Positions 1-7,417 of a DNA stretch of 64,000 nucleotides are shown here, piece by piece; positions within the stretch are counted from its first letter, which is position 1, and every line of letters begins with the position of its first letter. Origin of the DNA: Bacillota bacterium (GTDB lineage: Bacteria > Bacillota > Clostridia > Christensenellales > SZUA-584); the NCBI GenBank assembly GCA_023415795.1, contig JAEZJG010000010.1:1-64000 (forward strand), given 5' to 3'. The translations under genes and the position numbers were made by a program. The notes under the pieces are model-generated. The model made no database searches, had not been told where the DNA came from, and was given only the letters and a program-made list of their open reading frames with translations.

Positions 1-44
1 TTTGAGAACTTTAGAAGACGAATTTTAATTACCTTTAATGCAAA

Positions 45-80
45 CAGGGTTCCAATCACTTGATGGTGATTGGAACCCTG
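45..80 (-). terminator. Strong hairpin downstream of the BMC operon
   Basis: A perfect 15-bp inverted repeat (45-59 with 66-80) encloses a 6-nt loop. It lies beyond the terminator-like hairpin at 131-167, downstream of the last BMC gene on the minus strand. The U-tract is weak in both directions, so it may be a backup terminator or a 3' stabilising hairpin. It could also serve a gene to the left of the window. Confidence 0.55.
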
Positions 81-130
81 CAATAATTACTTTAGTCTAC
101 TCTACCCCAACCATTGACATAGAGCCAATT

Positions 131-167
131 AAAAATACACAGGGGCGTTACGCACCCGTGTATTTTT
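131..167 (-). terminator. Rho-independent terminator of the BMC operon
   Basis: A hairpin with outer arms AAAAATACAC and GTGTATTTTT and a GC-rich inner stem (GGG with CCC and GCG-TTA-CGC, with one-base bulges) lies 28 bp after the stop of the last BMC gene. Read on the minus strand it ends in a run of T. The A/T arms are symmetrical, so it could also work on the plus strand. Confidence 0.8.
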
Positions 168-194
168 GACTTGATATGATATTACTGTTTATCC

Positions 195-923
195 TTACTG
201 TCCCTGCACTATTTCGACCGACTTGCTGCACCCAAACCGCTGAGCGCCCGCCGCCATCAACTCACGAACCTTCGCTGCCGTGGCAATTCCGCCGTCTATT
301 TTTATGCCTATTTTGCTCCCCACTATGCTGCGCACAAACCGCACGTCCTCAACGAGCGCCTTTTTGCCCGTAAGAGCGTTCGATATCTTAATAAAATCAG
401 CGCCCGACTCTTTTGCGACGTTAAGTGCCGCTACCTTTTCCTCGTCGGTATAAAGCCCCTGCTCATAGATAGCTTTAACGAGAGCTTTGCCTTTGGCCAC
501 GTTCACCACCTCGCATAAGTCATAGAGCGCGTCCTTTATTTCTCCGCTCTTTATAGCGAGTATGTTAATAGAGACGTCAAGCTCTTCCGCGCCGTTTTTA
601 ATGGCTTCCCTTGCTTCCACTATCTTTGCCGCTGTAGAAGCTGCACCGTGCGGAAACGCAATAGGAGCGCATACCTTAACGCCGGTGCCGCGAAGATACT
701 CAGCCGCGAGCGATACATAATACGGCGATACGCATATATTGGCCATACGAAATGCCTTTGCGTCTTTGCACCCCTTTATTATCTGATCCTTCGTCATGTC
801 TGGGTTTAAAAGGCTGTGTTCTATCGTGTGAGAGATATCCGTTCCCGATTCAACGGGAACGCTCTCCCCCATCCGTGCTAGAACTTCTTTCGTAACCTTT
901 ATCACGATATCCTGTATATCCAA
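195..923 (-). CDS. Divergent DeoC-family aldolase with BMC targeting peptide
   Basis: A DeoC-like class I aldolase of 242 aa. The chosen start is TTG at 923, preceded by AAGGCGGGG; the frame stays open upstream to another TTG at 965, which would overlap the preceding shell gene. Residues 1-19 form an amphipathic helix typical of BMC encapsulation peptides, and closely resemble the N-terminus of the other DeoC at 9553-10383. The putative Schiff-base lysine (K179, in FIKIS), the second lysine (K208, in GIKIDGG) and the aspartate (D116) remain. However, the usual KTSTGF block reads KISNALTG, and the arginine of the phosphate-binding GGVR loop is alanine. It is probably an encapsulated aldolase with an altered substrate, or a regulatory/structural partner of the canonical DeoC. 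The substrate cannot be read from the sequence. Confidence 0.75.
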   Translation of the reverse strand: MDIQDIVIKVTKEVLARMGESVPVESGTDISHTIEHSLLNPDMTKDQIIKGCKDAKAFRMANICVSPYYVSLAAEYLRGTGVKVCAPIAFPHGAASTAAKIVEAREAIKNGAEELDVSINILAIKSGEIKDALYDLCEVVNVAKGKALVKAIYEQGLYTDEEKVAALNVAKESGADFIKISNALTGKKALVEDVRFVRSIVGSKIGIKIDGGIATAAKVRELMAAGAQRFGCSKSVEIVQGQ

Positions 924-939
924 TGCAGTTCCCCGCCTT

Positions 940-1209
940 TCATTCAACGTCAAAATGGTCGACAACTCCGCATATGGTCATGTCAACAAGAGCTTTCTTG
1001 TCATCAAGTATCATAAGCGACGCGCCGCCGTCCACATTGACAAGCACAGTATCGCCAACCCCGGCACCAGCAGCGTCTATGACTATCTGCCGCGTGCCGT
1101 ATGGTTTATTATCAAGCCCGATAAGCTCAACCATCATAAGCTTGCGCCCGTGATGCGACTCGGGTTTGATCGTCGAGACCACGTTGCCGACTACCTTTGC
1201 AAGCAACAT
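940..1209 (-). CDS. BMC-P pentameric vertex protein (EutN/CcmL family)
   Basis: An 89-aa single-domain protein of the EutN/CcmL family, which forms pentamers capping the vertices of microcompartment shells. The N-terminal AKVVGNVVSTIK is the characteristic first strand and loop, followed by the conserved KL-VVEL and GAGVGD-VLV segments. Its ATG follows the upstream hexamer gene's TAG by one base (TAGTATG), so translation is coupled. The identical junction occurs at the 1506/1771 pair, which suggests duplication of a hexamer-pentamer cassette. It is one of three different pentamer genes here. Confidence 0.9.
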   Translation of the reverse strand: MLLAKVVGNVVSTIKPESHHGRKLMMVELIGLDNKPYGTRQIVIDAAGAGVGDTVLVNVDGGASLMILDDKKALVDMTICGVVDHFDVE

Positions 1210-1210
1210 A

Positions 1211-1486
1211 CTATTTTCCTGGAAGTATGGCTTCGACGTCGCCGTGCGGGCGGGGTATCACGTGTACCGATACGAGCTCGCCAACGCGCTTTGCCGCCGC
1301 TGCTCCGGCGTCTACTGACGCTTTGACCGCACCCACATCACCACGAACCATCACCGTTACAAGTCCGCTGCCTATCTTTTCTTTGCCTATGAGCGTCACA
1401 TTTGCAGCTTTTACCATCGCGTCAGCCGCCTCAATTGCGCCGACCAGCCCTCTTGTCTCAACCATTCCAAGTGCCTGTTTTTCCAT
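1211..1486 (-). CDS. BMC-H hexameric shell protein (PduA/EutM type)
   Basis: A 91-aa shell protein with one BMC domain. It starts MEKQALGMVETRGLVGAIE and carries the PduA-type pore loop KIGSGL (residues 37-42), followed by RGDVGAVKA and HVIPRPH. Proteins of this kind form hexameric tiles making up the shell facets, and the small pore passes polar metabolites. Over the first 89 residues it differs from the hexamer at 1771-2076 at six positions, and from the one at 7091-7363 at eight. Confidence 0.95.
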   Translation of the reverse strand: MEKQALGMVETRGLVGAIEAADAMVKAANVTLIGKEKIGSGLVTVMVRGDVGAVKASVDAGAAAAKRVGELVSVHVIPRPHGDVEAILPGK

Positions 1487-1505
1487 TTGTTAATCCCCCT
1501 TTTGG

Positions 1506-1769
1506 TTATTCGTTGATACGGTCAATAAACCCTATGATCGATGAGTCCAAAGGTATCAGCCTGCATTCGGGAAACGGCAGGCATGCTTCCTTGCTGCCAA
1601 TCAGGTACACAAAATCTCCCGGCCCCGCCTGGCGAGTCCCATCCGCCGACACTATCAGCCCTGCCGGTTTGCCATTTTCGTACTTTTGCACCACGAGTAG
1701 CTTGACGCCTTTAAGGGCCTCGTCCTTAACTGTGCTCACGACCGAGCCTATTACCTTACCGGTGTACAT
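1506..1769 (-). CDS. BMC-P pentameric vertex protein, second paralogue
   Basis: An 87-aa EutN/CcmL-family protein starting MYTGKVIGSVVSTVKDE. It keeps the family's first strand, the GPGDFVYLIGS segment and the closing IIGFIDRI strand. It is clearly diverged from the other two pentamers, so the three are not recent copies. The ATG follows the upstream hexamer stop by one base (TAGTATG). Presumed role: closing shell vertices, perhaps in shells of different composition. Confidence 0.9.
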   Translation of the reverse strand: MYTGKVIGSVVSTVKDEALKGVKLLVVQKYENGKPAGLIVSADGTRQAGPGDFVYLIGSKEACLPFPECRLIPLDSSIIGFIDRINE

Positions 1770-1770
1770 A

Positions 1771-2076
1771 CTATAACTTCTTCGCCGCCACTTTTGCGGG
1801 TTTCACTGCAGGCAATATACCTTCCACATCGTCGTGGGGACGCGGTATAACGTGTACCGAAACAAGCTCGCCCACGCGCTTTGCCGCTGCCGCACCCGAA
1901 TCGACCGCCGCCTTGACTGCGCCCACGTCGCCTCTTACCATGACAGTCACAAGTCCCGATCCGATCTGCTCTTTACCGATAAGCGTGACGTTAGCCGCTT
2001 TTACCATTGCGTCAGCCGCTTCTATCGCGCCGACCAGCCCTTTTGTCTCTACCATTCCCAATGCCTGTTTTTCCAT
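1771..2076 (-). CDS. BMC-H hexameric shell protein with short basic tail
   Basis: A 101-aa PduA/EutM-type hexamer protein. The core is almost identical to the other two hexamers here: four differences from 7091-7363 and six from 1211-1486 over the shared 89 residues. It has a unique lysine-rich C-terminal extension of about 12 residues (AVKPAKVAAKKL). The pore loop is QIGSGL. The tail would project from one face of the hexamer and could mediate contacts with cargo, the neighbouring tile or the cell. Confidence 0.94.
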   Translation of the reverse strand: MEKQALGMVETKGLVGAIEAADAMVKAANVTLIGKEQIGSGLVTVMVRGDVGAVKAAVDSGAAAAKRVGELVSVHVIPRPHDDVEGILPAVKPAKVAAKKL

Positions 2077-2157
2077 TGCTTTGCTCCTTTATCATATAAA
2101 AGCTAAATTTGATTTACCTAAGGCTTTTACCAGAAGAACTTATGCCCTTCTTCTCAA

Positions 2158-2706
2158 TTAATAGACCGACCTCTTAAGGTCAGGATGCGGAGAAGGTATA
2201 ACCACAGTGCGGGTTATCATGCCTTTAACCCGTTCGTCCGATTTCGCCGATTCTATCGCGTGACGCACCGCCGCTACATCTCCCGTCAGCGTCAGAAACG
2301 ACTTGCCGCCCAGGCCCCTGCCCAGCCTTATCTCTATCAGCTCAACGTCCGCCGCCTTTACCGCTGCGTCTGCACACAGCAGCGCCGATACAAGCGAAAA
2401 TGTTTCGACTATACCCAGCGCTTCAAAGTTTTTTGGCTCGCCGCACGCCGATACAGCTTTTAGGACCTGCTCGTCAATGTTGGGTATCTCCATGCTGTCT
2501 ACGAGCGTCTCCTCAGCTCCGGCCGCTCCCGCAGCCACCGAGGCCTTTACCGCAGCCACATCGCCTGATATGATCACGACATATTTGCCCGCACAGGCCG
2601 TCTGTGCCGACAGAAGGTTCACATCAGCCGCTTTTAGCATAATGTCCGCTGCCTCAATGCCTTTTGCTATGCAGTTCGTTTCGACCATTCCCACTGCGTG
2701 TGTCAT
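2158..2706 (-). CDS. BMC-T tandem-domain shell protein, PduT-like with Cys38
   Basis: A 182-aa protein with two BMC domains in tandem (about 1-90 and 95-180), each with the GMVET/GIVET start and a GDVAAV segment. Such proteins form trimers that look like hexamers. Residue 38 is a cysteine in TACAGK, matching the position at which PduT of Salmonella (Cys38) holds a 4Fe-4S cluster at the trimer pore. The gene lies directly downstream of the PduS-like gene (2 bp between stop and ATG), as expected if electrons pass from the PduS-like protein through the shell. The Fe-S cluster is inferred from this match. Confidence 0.85.
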   Translation of the reverse strand: MTHAVGMVETNCIAKGIEAADIMLKAADVNLLSAQTACAGKYVVIISGDVAAVKASVAAGAAGAEETLVDSMEIPNIDEQVLKAVSACGEPKNFEALGIVETFSLVSALLCADAAVKAADVELIEIRLGRGLGGKSFLTLTGDVAAVRHAIESAKSDERVKGMITRTVVIPSPHPDLKRSVY

Positions 2707-2708
2707 AT

Positions 2709-4028
2709 TTACTGCTTCCTTATCTCAATATACTTGTCCGTTACCATCGCGATTCCCGTTATACTTGCGTGCAGGTTTGCGCCCACACCGTTGTCCACTG
2801 AGGCTATCATTTGCCCCGCAGTGACGCTATCGCCCGTTTTTACTATTGGGACAGCAGGCGCGCCTATATGCATCTTCAGCGGCAGCCGTGCATAGTTGGT
2901 ATTCATTAATTCATCTTTTAATGGCAGATCTTTGTCGTAGCCTCCTATTCCAAGCCTTATCATAAGCCTCGATACGGGAACTTTTATGCTTTCCATGTTG
3001 TCTGCCGCGCTGAACGCCACTTTTTTCTCAGGCTTCACTCCCGCTTTTGCGAGTTCCTGCTTGACCTTGGTCATAAGCCTTGAGGGTGCTAGCTGAAAGT
3101 TGCACGCATACTGTGTGCATACTCCGCAATCGCAGCACGAGAATATACCATTCACCTCGCCGAAGTTGTCGGCGTTAAGAGCAAGCGCGCGCATTATCTT
3201 GTGCGGTTCCACCTTGAGCCCCAGAGCGTTGCGTGGGCATAGCTGTGTGCAGTAGTTGCACTGGCAGCAGACCGATTTAGCGAGTCTTACGTCTTGCATG
3301 AGGTCGCGTGTCTTCTGACGTATCAGTGTGTGGTCTTTAGGCATCACGAGTATGCCACCTGTCGTTTTCTCCACGACTTCAGCTGAAATATCCTTTGATA
3401 CGCGCCCCATCATAGGGCCGCCGATGATAACGCTGTATTCCGAATAGTTCTCTGGACCTCCTGCCGCCGTAATCAATTCCGTAAGCGGGGTTCCTATGGG
3501 CGCTTTGTATACCGCAGGATTTGATACCTCGCCTGTGACTGTCACGTACTTTTCTATAACGGGCGTTCCCTGCAGCGCGTCTGCGATGGCGATCAGCGTG
3601 GCAACATTCTGTACGACGGCTCCCACATCAATGGGTAGCCCTCCCGTGGGAACAACTTTGCCCGTCACCTCATACACGATTTGCTGCTCGTCTCCCGCCG
3701 GATAGAAACTATCCATAAGATGCAGTTCAATGCCGGAATCCAGCGCGTTTCTCATGGCTTCCACTGCTTTAACATACTTTTTCTTGAGCGCAATAACGCC
3801 CCTCTTCGCGCCCGTCACGTACATAGCAGCTTTCAGGCCAAGCATAATCTTCTTGGAATACATCTCCATCATCAGCCGGTCAGTACGCAGCAGCGGTTCG
3901 CACTCCGCGCCGTTTGCTATAACAACATCGGCATTGCACGACAGTTTAATATGTGTGGGGAACCCAGCGCCGCCCGCGCCTATAACTCCCGCCTCTTTAA
4001 TTTTGCTTAAAATCTGCTGCTTTTCCAT
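2709..4028 (-). CDS. pduS: PduS-like Fe-S flavoprotein (RnfC/NuoF-type electron transfer)
   Basis: A 439-aa protein. The start is the ATG at 4028, overlapping the upstream stop (TAATG); an open frame continues 11 codons further but lacks support. It has a glycine-rich loop GAGGAGFPTHIK (about 18-28) as in the FMN/NADH site of NuoF and RnfC. A SLBB-like middle follows, then two 4Fe-4S motifs: C254-x2-C257-x2-C260-x3-C264-P and C298-x2-C301-x2-C304-x4-C309. A C-terminal RnfC-like barrel ends it. PduS is known as a cobalamin reductase, but no B12 enzyme is in the window, so here it more likely recycles NADH or moves electrons to the PduT-like shell protein. It lacks an obvious targeting peptide. 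Confidence 0.88.
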   Translation of the reverse strand: MEKQQILSKIKEAGVIGAGGAGFPTHIKLSCNADVVIANGAECEPLLRTDRLMMEMYSKKIMLGLKAAMYVTGAKRGVIALKKKYVKAVEAMRNALDSGIELHLMDSFYPAGDEQQIVYEVTGKVVPTGGLPIDVGAVVQNVATLIAIADALQGTPVIEKYVTVTGEVSNPAVYKAPIGTPLTELITAAGGPENYSEYSVIIGGPMMGRVSKDISAEVVEKTTGGILVMPKDHTLIRQKTRDLMQDVRLAKSVCCQCNYCTQLCPRNALGLKVEPHKIMRALALNADNFGEVNGIFSCCDCGVCTQYACNFQLAPSRLMTKVKQELAKAGVKPEKKVAFSAADNMESIKVPVSRLMIRLGIGGYDKDLPLKDELMNTNYARLPLKMHIGAPAVPIVKTGDSVTAGQMIASVDNGVGANLHASITGIAMVTDKYIEIRKQ

Positions 4029-5440
4029 TACACGATCCTGAAATTTCCGTACAGAACGCATCTGCGCACGCGCGTAAACGTTTTGGCACTCGTCAGTCCC
4101 TCTCCGGTAGGAGTTGCTATCGTCAATGTTGTGAAACCTTCTCCGCCAAAGCCAAGCCCCGCGTAAGAGGGCGCATTTTTAACGAATATGGTTGTGTTCA
4201 GGGCTTTGGCCGCCATCGATAGATGGCTTACATTCTGAGAATGCATCATAGCCGTATGCTTGCAACCGTTTTCCGCTTTTATGGCCATCTGTATCGCTGT
4301 GGCTATCTCATCGTTTTGAACACGCACGATACCGAGCACCGGCATAAGCATCTCCACCGTTACGAACGGGTGATCTTCGGCCACATCCGCAATAACGAGT
4401 TTCGGGTTCCCGGTGTAAGAAACGCCGCTGTCCGAAAGTATCTTCGTCGCATCCTTGCCAACATAATTCCTGTTGACGACATATTTGCCGTCCTTCTGTA
4501 CAAGCACGGTCTTAACTATTTTTTCGATGTCCACGCCCGATACTTTAAATGCGCCATGCTTTTGCATCTCGCTCATAAGCATATCAGCCACGCTTCCGAA
4601 TACGAACACCTCTTTTTCCGCTATGCAGAGAACGTTGTTGTCAAAGCTTGCGCCATCCACTATGTCCTTTGCTGCCTGCTTGATTATTGCAGTGTCATCC
4701 ACAATTACAGGCGGGTTTCCCGGCCCTGCCGCTATGACTTTTTTGCCTGTGTGCATCGCTACATGCACCACGGCTTCGCCTCCTGTTATGGCGAGCAGCG
4801 GTATGTCCTTATGCTCCATAAGCGCCTTGCCACTTTCCAATGTCGGCTGCTTCACTGTACATATTAGCGTGGCAGGTCCGCCTGCCGATACTATTGCTTC
4901 ATTAAGTATCCGCATTGTTTCAGTAGAGCTCTTCTTGGCCGCCGGGTGCGGGTTATACACAACGGCGTTGCCAGCCGCTATCATGCTTATCGAATTATTT
5001 ATGACCGTAGCTGTCGGGTTGGTAGACGGTGTTATCGCACCGATAACGCCAAAAGGCGCACGTTCAACCAGCGTCAGTCCATAGTCTCCCGAATAGGCGT
5101 CCGCGGTCAGGTCTTCGATACCAGGCGTTTTATCTATTGCCAGTTTATTCTTTAAAACCTTATTTTCTATTTTTCCGTAACCTGTTTCGTTATGCGCTAG
5201 CTCCGACAGATACTGTACGTTTTCCATCGCTGCGCGGCGCATAGCTTCTATCAGCTTGCCGCGTTTATCGAGCGGCATCGCTATGAGTTGCTGCTGAGCG
5301 GCTTTGGCTGAAGCGATTGCTTCTTCCATATTGTCGCAGAGCCAGTTCCCGCCTGCAGCCGCGGCTGTTACCGGAGCGCTTGCTATGTTTTTCATTGTAT
5401 CTTCAACGATTTGTCGAACCTGTTGCTCTGTTAAACTCAT
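4028..5440 (-). CDS. pduP: CoA-acylating aldehyde dehydrogenase, PduP type
   Basis: A 470-aa enzyme of the acylating aldehyde dehydrogenase family (PduP/EutE): aldehyde + CoA + NAD+ to acyl-CoA + NADH. Residues 1-20 (SLTEQQVRQIVEDTMKNI) form an amphipathic encapsulation peptide, separated by an Ala-rich linker from the catalytic domain. The catalytic cysteine is C272 in DNNVLCIAEKE. Other landmarks are ITPSTNPT (138-144), ITGGEAVV and AAGPGNPPV. The start overlaps the end of the pentamer gene by 4 bp (ATGA). In this locus its aldehyde most likely comes from the DeoC-type aldolases (acetaldehyde if the substrate is deoxyribose 5-phosphate). Confidence 0.93.
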   Translation of the reverse strand: MSLTEQQVRQIVEDTMKNIASAPVTAAAAGGNWLCDNMEEAIASAKAAQQQLIAMPLDKRGKLIEAMRRAAMENVQYLSELAHNETGYGKIENKVLKNKLAIDKTPGIEDLTADAYSGDYGLTLVERAPFGVIGAITPSTNPTATVINNSISMIAAGNAVVYNPHPAAKKSSTETMRILNEAIVSAGGPATLICTVKQPTLESGKALMEHKDIPLLAITGGEAVVHVAMHTGKKVIAAGPGNPPVIVDDTAIIKQAAKDIVDGASFDNNVLCIAEKEVFVFGSVADMLMSEMQKHGAFKVSGVDIEKIVKTVLVQKDGKYVVNRNYVGKDATKILSDSGVSYTGNPKLVIADVAEDHPFVTVEMLMPVLGIVRVQNDEIATAIQMAIKAENGCKHTAMMHSQNVSHLSMAAKALNTTIFVKNAPSYAGLGFGGEGFTTLTIATPTGEGLTSAKTFTRVRRCVLYGNFRIV

Positions 5441-5757
5441 TTGTCCTCACCCCGATCTGATTCTTCAAACTTGCGAAATACTGTTTTTCCTTCTATCTCT
5501 ATAGAGTCAATTATGGCGACTATAGCCATATCCGACGGTTTATTCTCAGTGATTACCGTCTGTCGCGATGAGCTTCCGCCGCACAGCATGACGACCTCTC
5601 CCGCTCCCGCTCCCACGGTGTCAATAGCGACTATCGGCGACCCTTTTTCTTCAAATGTAGCGAGCTCTATAGGCACTACGATCAGCAACTTTAAACCATG
5701 CAGCTTCTCGGCTTTGTTAGTGCTGACAACGCTTCCCTTTACTCTTGCTATCTGCAT
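5437..5757 (-). CDS. BMC-P pentameric vertex protein, third paralogue
   Basis: A 106-aa EutN/CcmL-family protein with the ARVKGSVVSTNK first strand, KLLIVVPIE and VGAGAGEVVMLCGG segments. It has a longer, charged C-terminal tail (about 15 residues) than the other two pentamers. It is translationally coupled to the aldehyde dehydrogenase by an ATGA overlap. The tail may be a cargo or assembly contact; this is inference. Confidence 0.9.
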   Translation of the reverse strand: MQIARVKGSVVSTNKAEKLHGLKLLIVVPIELATFEEKGSPIVAIDTVGAGAGEVVMLCGGSSSRQTVITENKPSDMAIVAIIDSIEIEGKTVFRKFEESDRGEDK

Positions 5758-5767
5758 ATCATAACTC

Positions 5768-6421
5768 CTAATATTCGATACTAACGCCGCACTCTTTAGC
5801 TGTTTCCTGCGCGAGCTGCGTGATTATTGCTCCCGGCTCTATCTTCACCTTCATGCTGCCGTCCCTGCACGCGTCCATTATGTCCTGCTCGGTTACAAGC
5901 TCTTTGCCCTGTTTCTTTGCGTTTTTGCGCTCCAACGTTTTCACGACGACACCCATTTTTTCAAGTGCATCTATGTTGTCTGCTATAACCGCAAGCGCTG
6001 TACCACGCATGTGTTTGGGCGTTTGAAAGTCAAGCAGCACGGTAACGGCGTTGCCCCAGAGCAGAGGCCTGATGATAAGCGACACGATAAAAGACGTATC
6101 GTCGGCTGCCGCGATTGCGGCCAGAAGCGACAACGGCGGCGTTATGAGCACGACCTCTTCAAAATCTGTAAGGCCTTCAAGTATCTCGCGTTTGTTTGCC
6201 TCAAGCTTCAGCGCCTTGCTGCCTTCAATAAGAGACGGCATATCGTCCGGCAAAGCACATGTCACGTTTTTATCCGCTAAAAACTTCTTCACGCCCTGCG
6301 GATCGAAAACGTTACCGCAAAACACGGCTAAACTGCCGCTCTGCGTCCGCGTCTGTCCACTTAATATCTCTTCCGTGACGCGCCTTATTATTTCTTGTAT
6401 GTCTTGCGCGTTATAGCTCAT
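5768..6421 (-). CDS. Putative encapsulated protein of unknown function (217 aa)
   Basis: The first 18 residues (YNAQDIQEIIRRVTEEIL) match the targeting-peptide pattern of the two DeoC proteins, so it is probably lumenal cargo. The rest looks like an alpha/beta Rossmann-like protein: LAVFCGNVFD, a strand-loop EEVVLITPPLSLLAAIAAAD, then a hydrophobic SFIVSLIIRPLLWGN and a C-terminal charged part. The arrangement faintly recalls the flavoprotein/decarboxylase fold (PF02441) that I associate with some BMC loci, but no diagnostic motif is clear. It lies between pduL and a pentamer gene, 10-11 bp from each, so it belongs to the core operon. Its function is not known to me. Confidence 0.6.
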   Translation of the reverse strand: MSYNAQDIQEIIRRVTEEILSGQTRTQSGSLAVFCGNVFDPQGVKKFLADKNVTCALPDDMPSLIEGSKALKLEANKREILEGLTDFEEVVLITPPLSLLAAIAAADDTSFIVSLIIRPLLWGNAVTVLLDFQTPKHMRGTALAVIADNIDALEKMGVVVKTLERKNAKKQGKELVTEQDIMDACRDGSMKVKIEPGAIITQLAQETAKECGVSIEY

Positions 6422-6431
6422 TTTTCGCCTT

Positions 6432-7067
6432 TCATTTGTCCATTTCCAACATATCGCCCGATTTTAGTCCCGCCGCGTTTGCTTCATCGGGATCAAGATG
6501 CAGCTCAAGATCGTGATCCGCTCCTGTGCGCACAACGATATTGCCAAACACTGTTTCCCTGACGCCCGATTTCTTCACGGCTATAATATCACCATTTTTA
6601 AGTCCATACCACGATGCCTGCTCCGCCGTTGCATGCAGATGCCTTGCGGATACGATGACGCCTTTTGAAAGGTCGACTTCTCCCGCCGGGCCTATAAGCT
6701 TGCCTCCAGGAGTATTGTCAAGATCACCCGACATGCGCACCACAGGCGCGATGCCTGCCTTATAGCAGTCCGTTACCGATATCTCCACCTGCGTCTCGCG
6801 CCTTGCCGGCCCAAGAACGCGGATTTTCTCGATCCGTCCTTTTTTACCGACCAGCGTCACTTGCTCTTCACACGCGAACTGTCCGGGCTGCATGAGGTCA
6901 CGCAGTTTAACAAGCTTATGCCCTTTGCCAAAAAGCGTCTCAATGTCCGCCGCGCAAAGATGCATATGGCGCGCAGACACCGCTGCGGGGAAAAAACCTT
7001 TCCCCGACAGCGCGAGTTGCTTTAGTGTCTCTAATGTGATCGTACGTGTAAGCGTTTGCTCGTCCAC
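6432..7067 (-). CDS. pduL: Phosphotransacylase, PduL type
   Basis: PduL converts acyl-CoA + phosphate to acyl-phosphate + CoA, regenerating CoA inside the shell. The protein has the duplicated PduL domain. Zinc-site histidines lie in SARHMHL (first repeat), SARHLHA (second repeat) and HDLELHLDPDEANA near the C-terminus. The N-terminal 20 residues (DEQTLTRTITLETLKQL) look like a targeting helix. The GTG at 7067 has GGAG at a good distance; a TTG at 7073 is also in frame but sits too close to it. No acetate kinase is visible in the window to use the acyl-phosphate. Confidence 0.92.
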   Translation of the reverse strand: MDEQTLTRTITLETLKQLALSGKGFFPAAVSARHMHLCAADIETLFGKGHKLVKLRDLMQPGQFACEEQVTLVGKKGRIEKIRVLGPARRETQVEISVTDCYKAGIAPVVRMSGDLDNTPGGKLIGPAGEVDLSKGVIVSARHLHATAEQASWYGLKNGDIIAVKKSGVRETVFGNIVVRTGADHDLELHLDPDEANAAGLKSGDMLEMDK

Positions 7068-7090
7068 CTTCAACTCTCCATATTAAACAG

Positions 7091-7363
7091 TTATCTGGGC
7101 AGTATTCCTTCAACGTCCTGATGCGGGCGGGGAATAACATGTACAGATACCAATTCTCCCACGCGCTTTGCAGCAGCCGCACCGGCGTCAACAGCCGCCT
7201 TTACCGCTCCAACGTCGCCTCTAACCATGACCGTAACGAGCCCCGAACCTATCTGCTCTTTGCCAATAAGCGCCACGTTCGCCGCTTTTACCATTGCATC
7301 AGCCGCTTCTATCGCGCCGACGAGACCTTTTGTTTCAACCATTCCGAGTGCCTGCTTGTCCAT
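7091..7363 (-). CDS. BMC-H hexameric shell protein (PduA/EutM type), third copy
   Basis: A 90-aa hexamer shell protein starting MDKQALGMVETKGLVGAIE, with pore loop QIGSGL. It is nearly identical to the hexamer at 1771-2076 (four changes in 89 residues) but lies 5 kb upstream, at the head of the PduL gene rather than beside a pentamer. AAGGAG precedes the ATG. Three near-identical hexamers probably provide dosage of the major facet tile. Confidence 0.95.
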   Translation of the reverse strand: MDKQALGMVETKGLVGAIEAADAMVKAANVALIGKEQIGSGLVTVMVRGDVGAVKAAVDAGAAAAKRVGELVSVHVIPRPHQDVEGILPR

Positions 7364-7417
7364 TTTGATTCTCCTTAAATTTTATAGTTTTCGTATTTTA
7401 GTCTCTTGTATTCCGTA

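Noticed and set aside
924..965. N-terminal extension of the divergent DeoC to TTG 965
   Set aside because: It would overlap the preceding shell gene and place extra residues before a typical targeting helix; TTG 923 has a ribosome site.
2709..4028. PduS-like gene as part of an Rnf complex or as a cobalamin reductase for a B12 enzyme
   Set aside because: No other rnf genes and no B12-dependent enzyme are in the window; the shell-gene context points to BMC electron transfer.
940..7363. Three near-identical hexamer genes as assembly duplication
   Set aside because: They differ at several residues, in tails and in flanking genes, so they are real paralogues.
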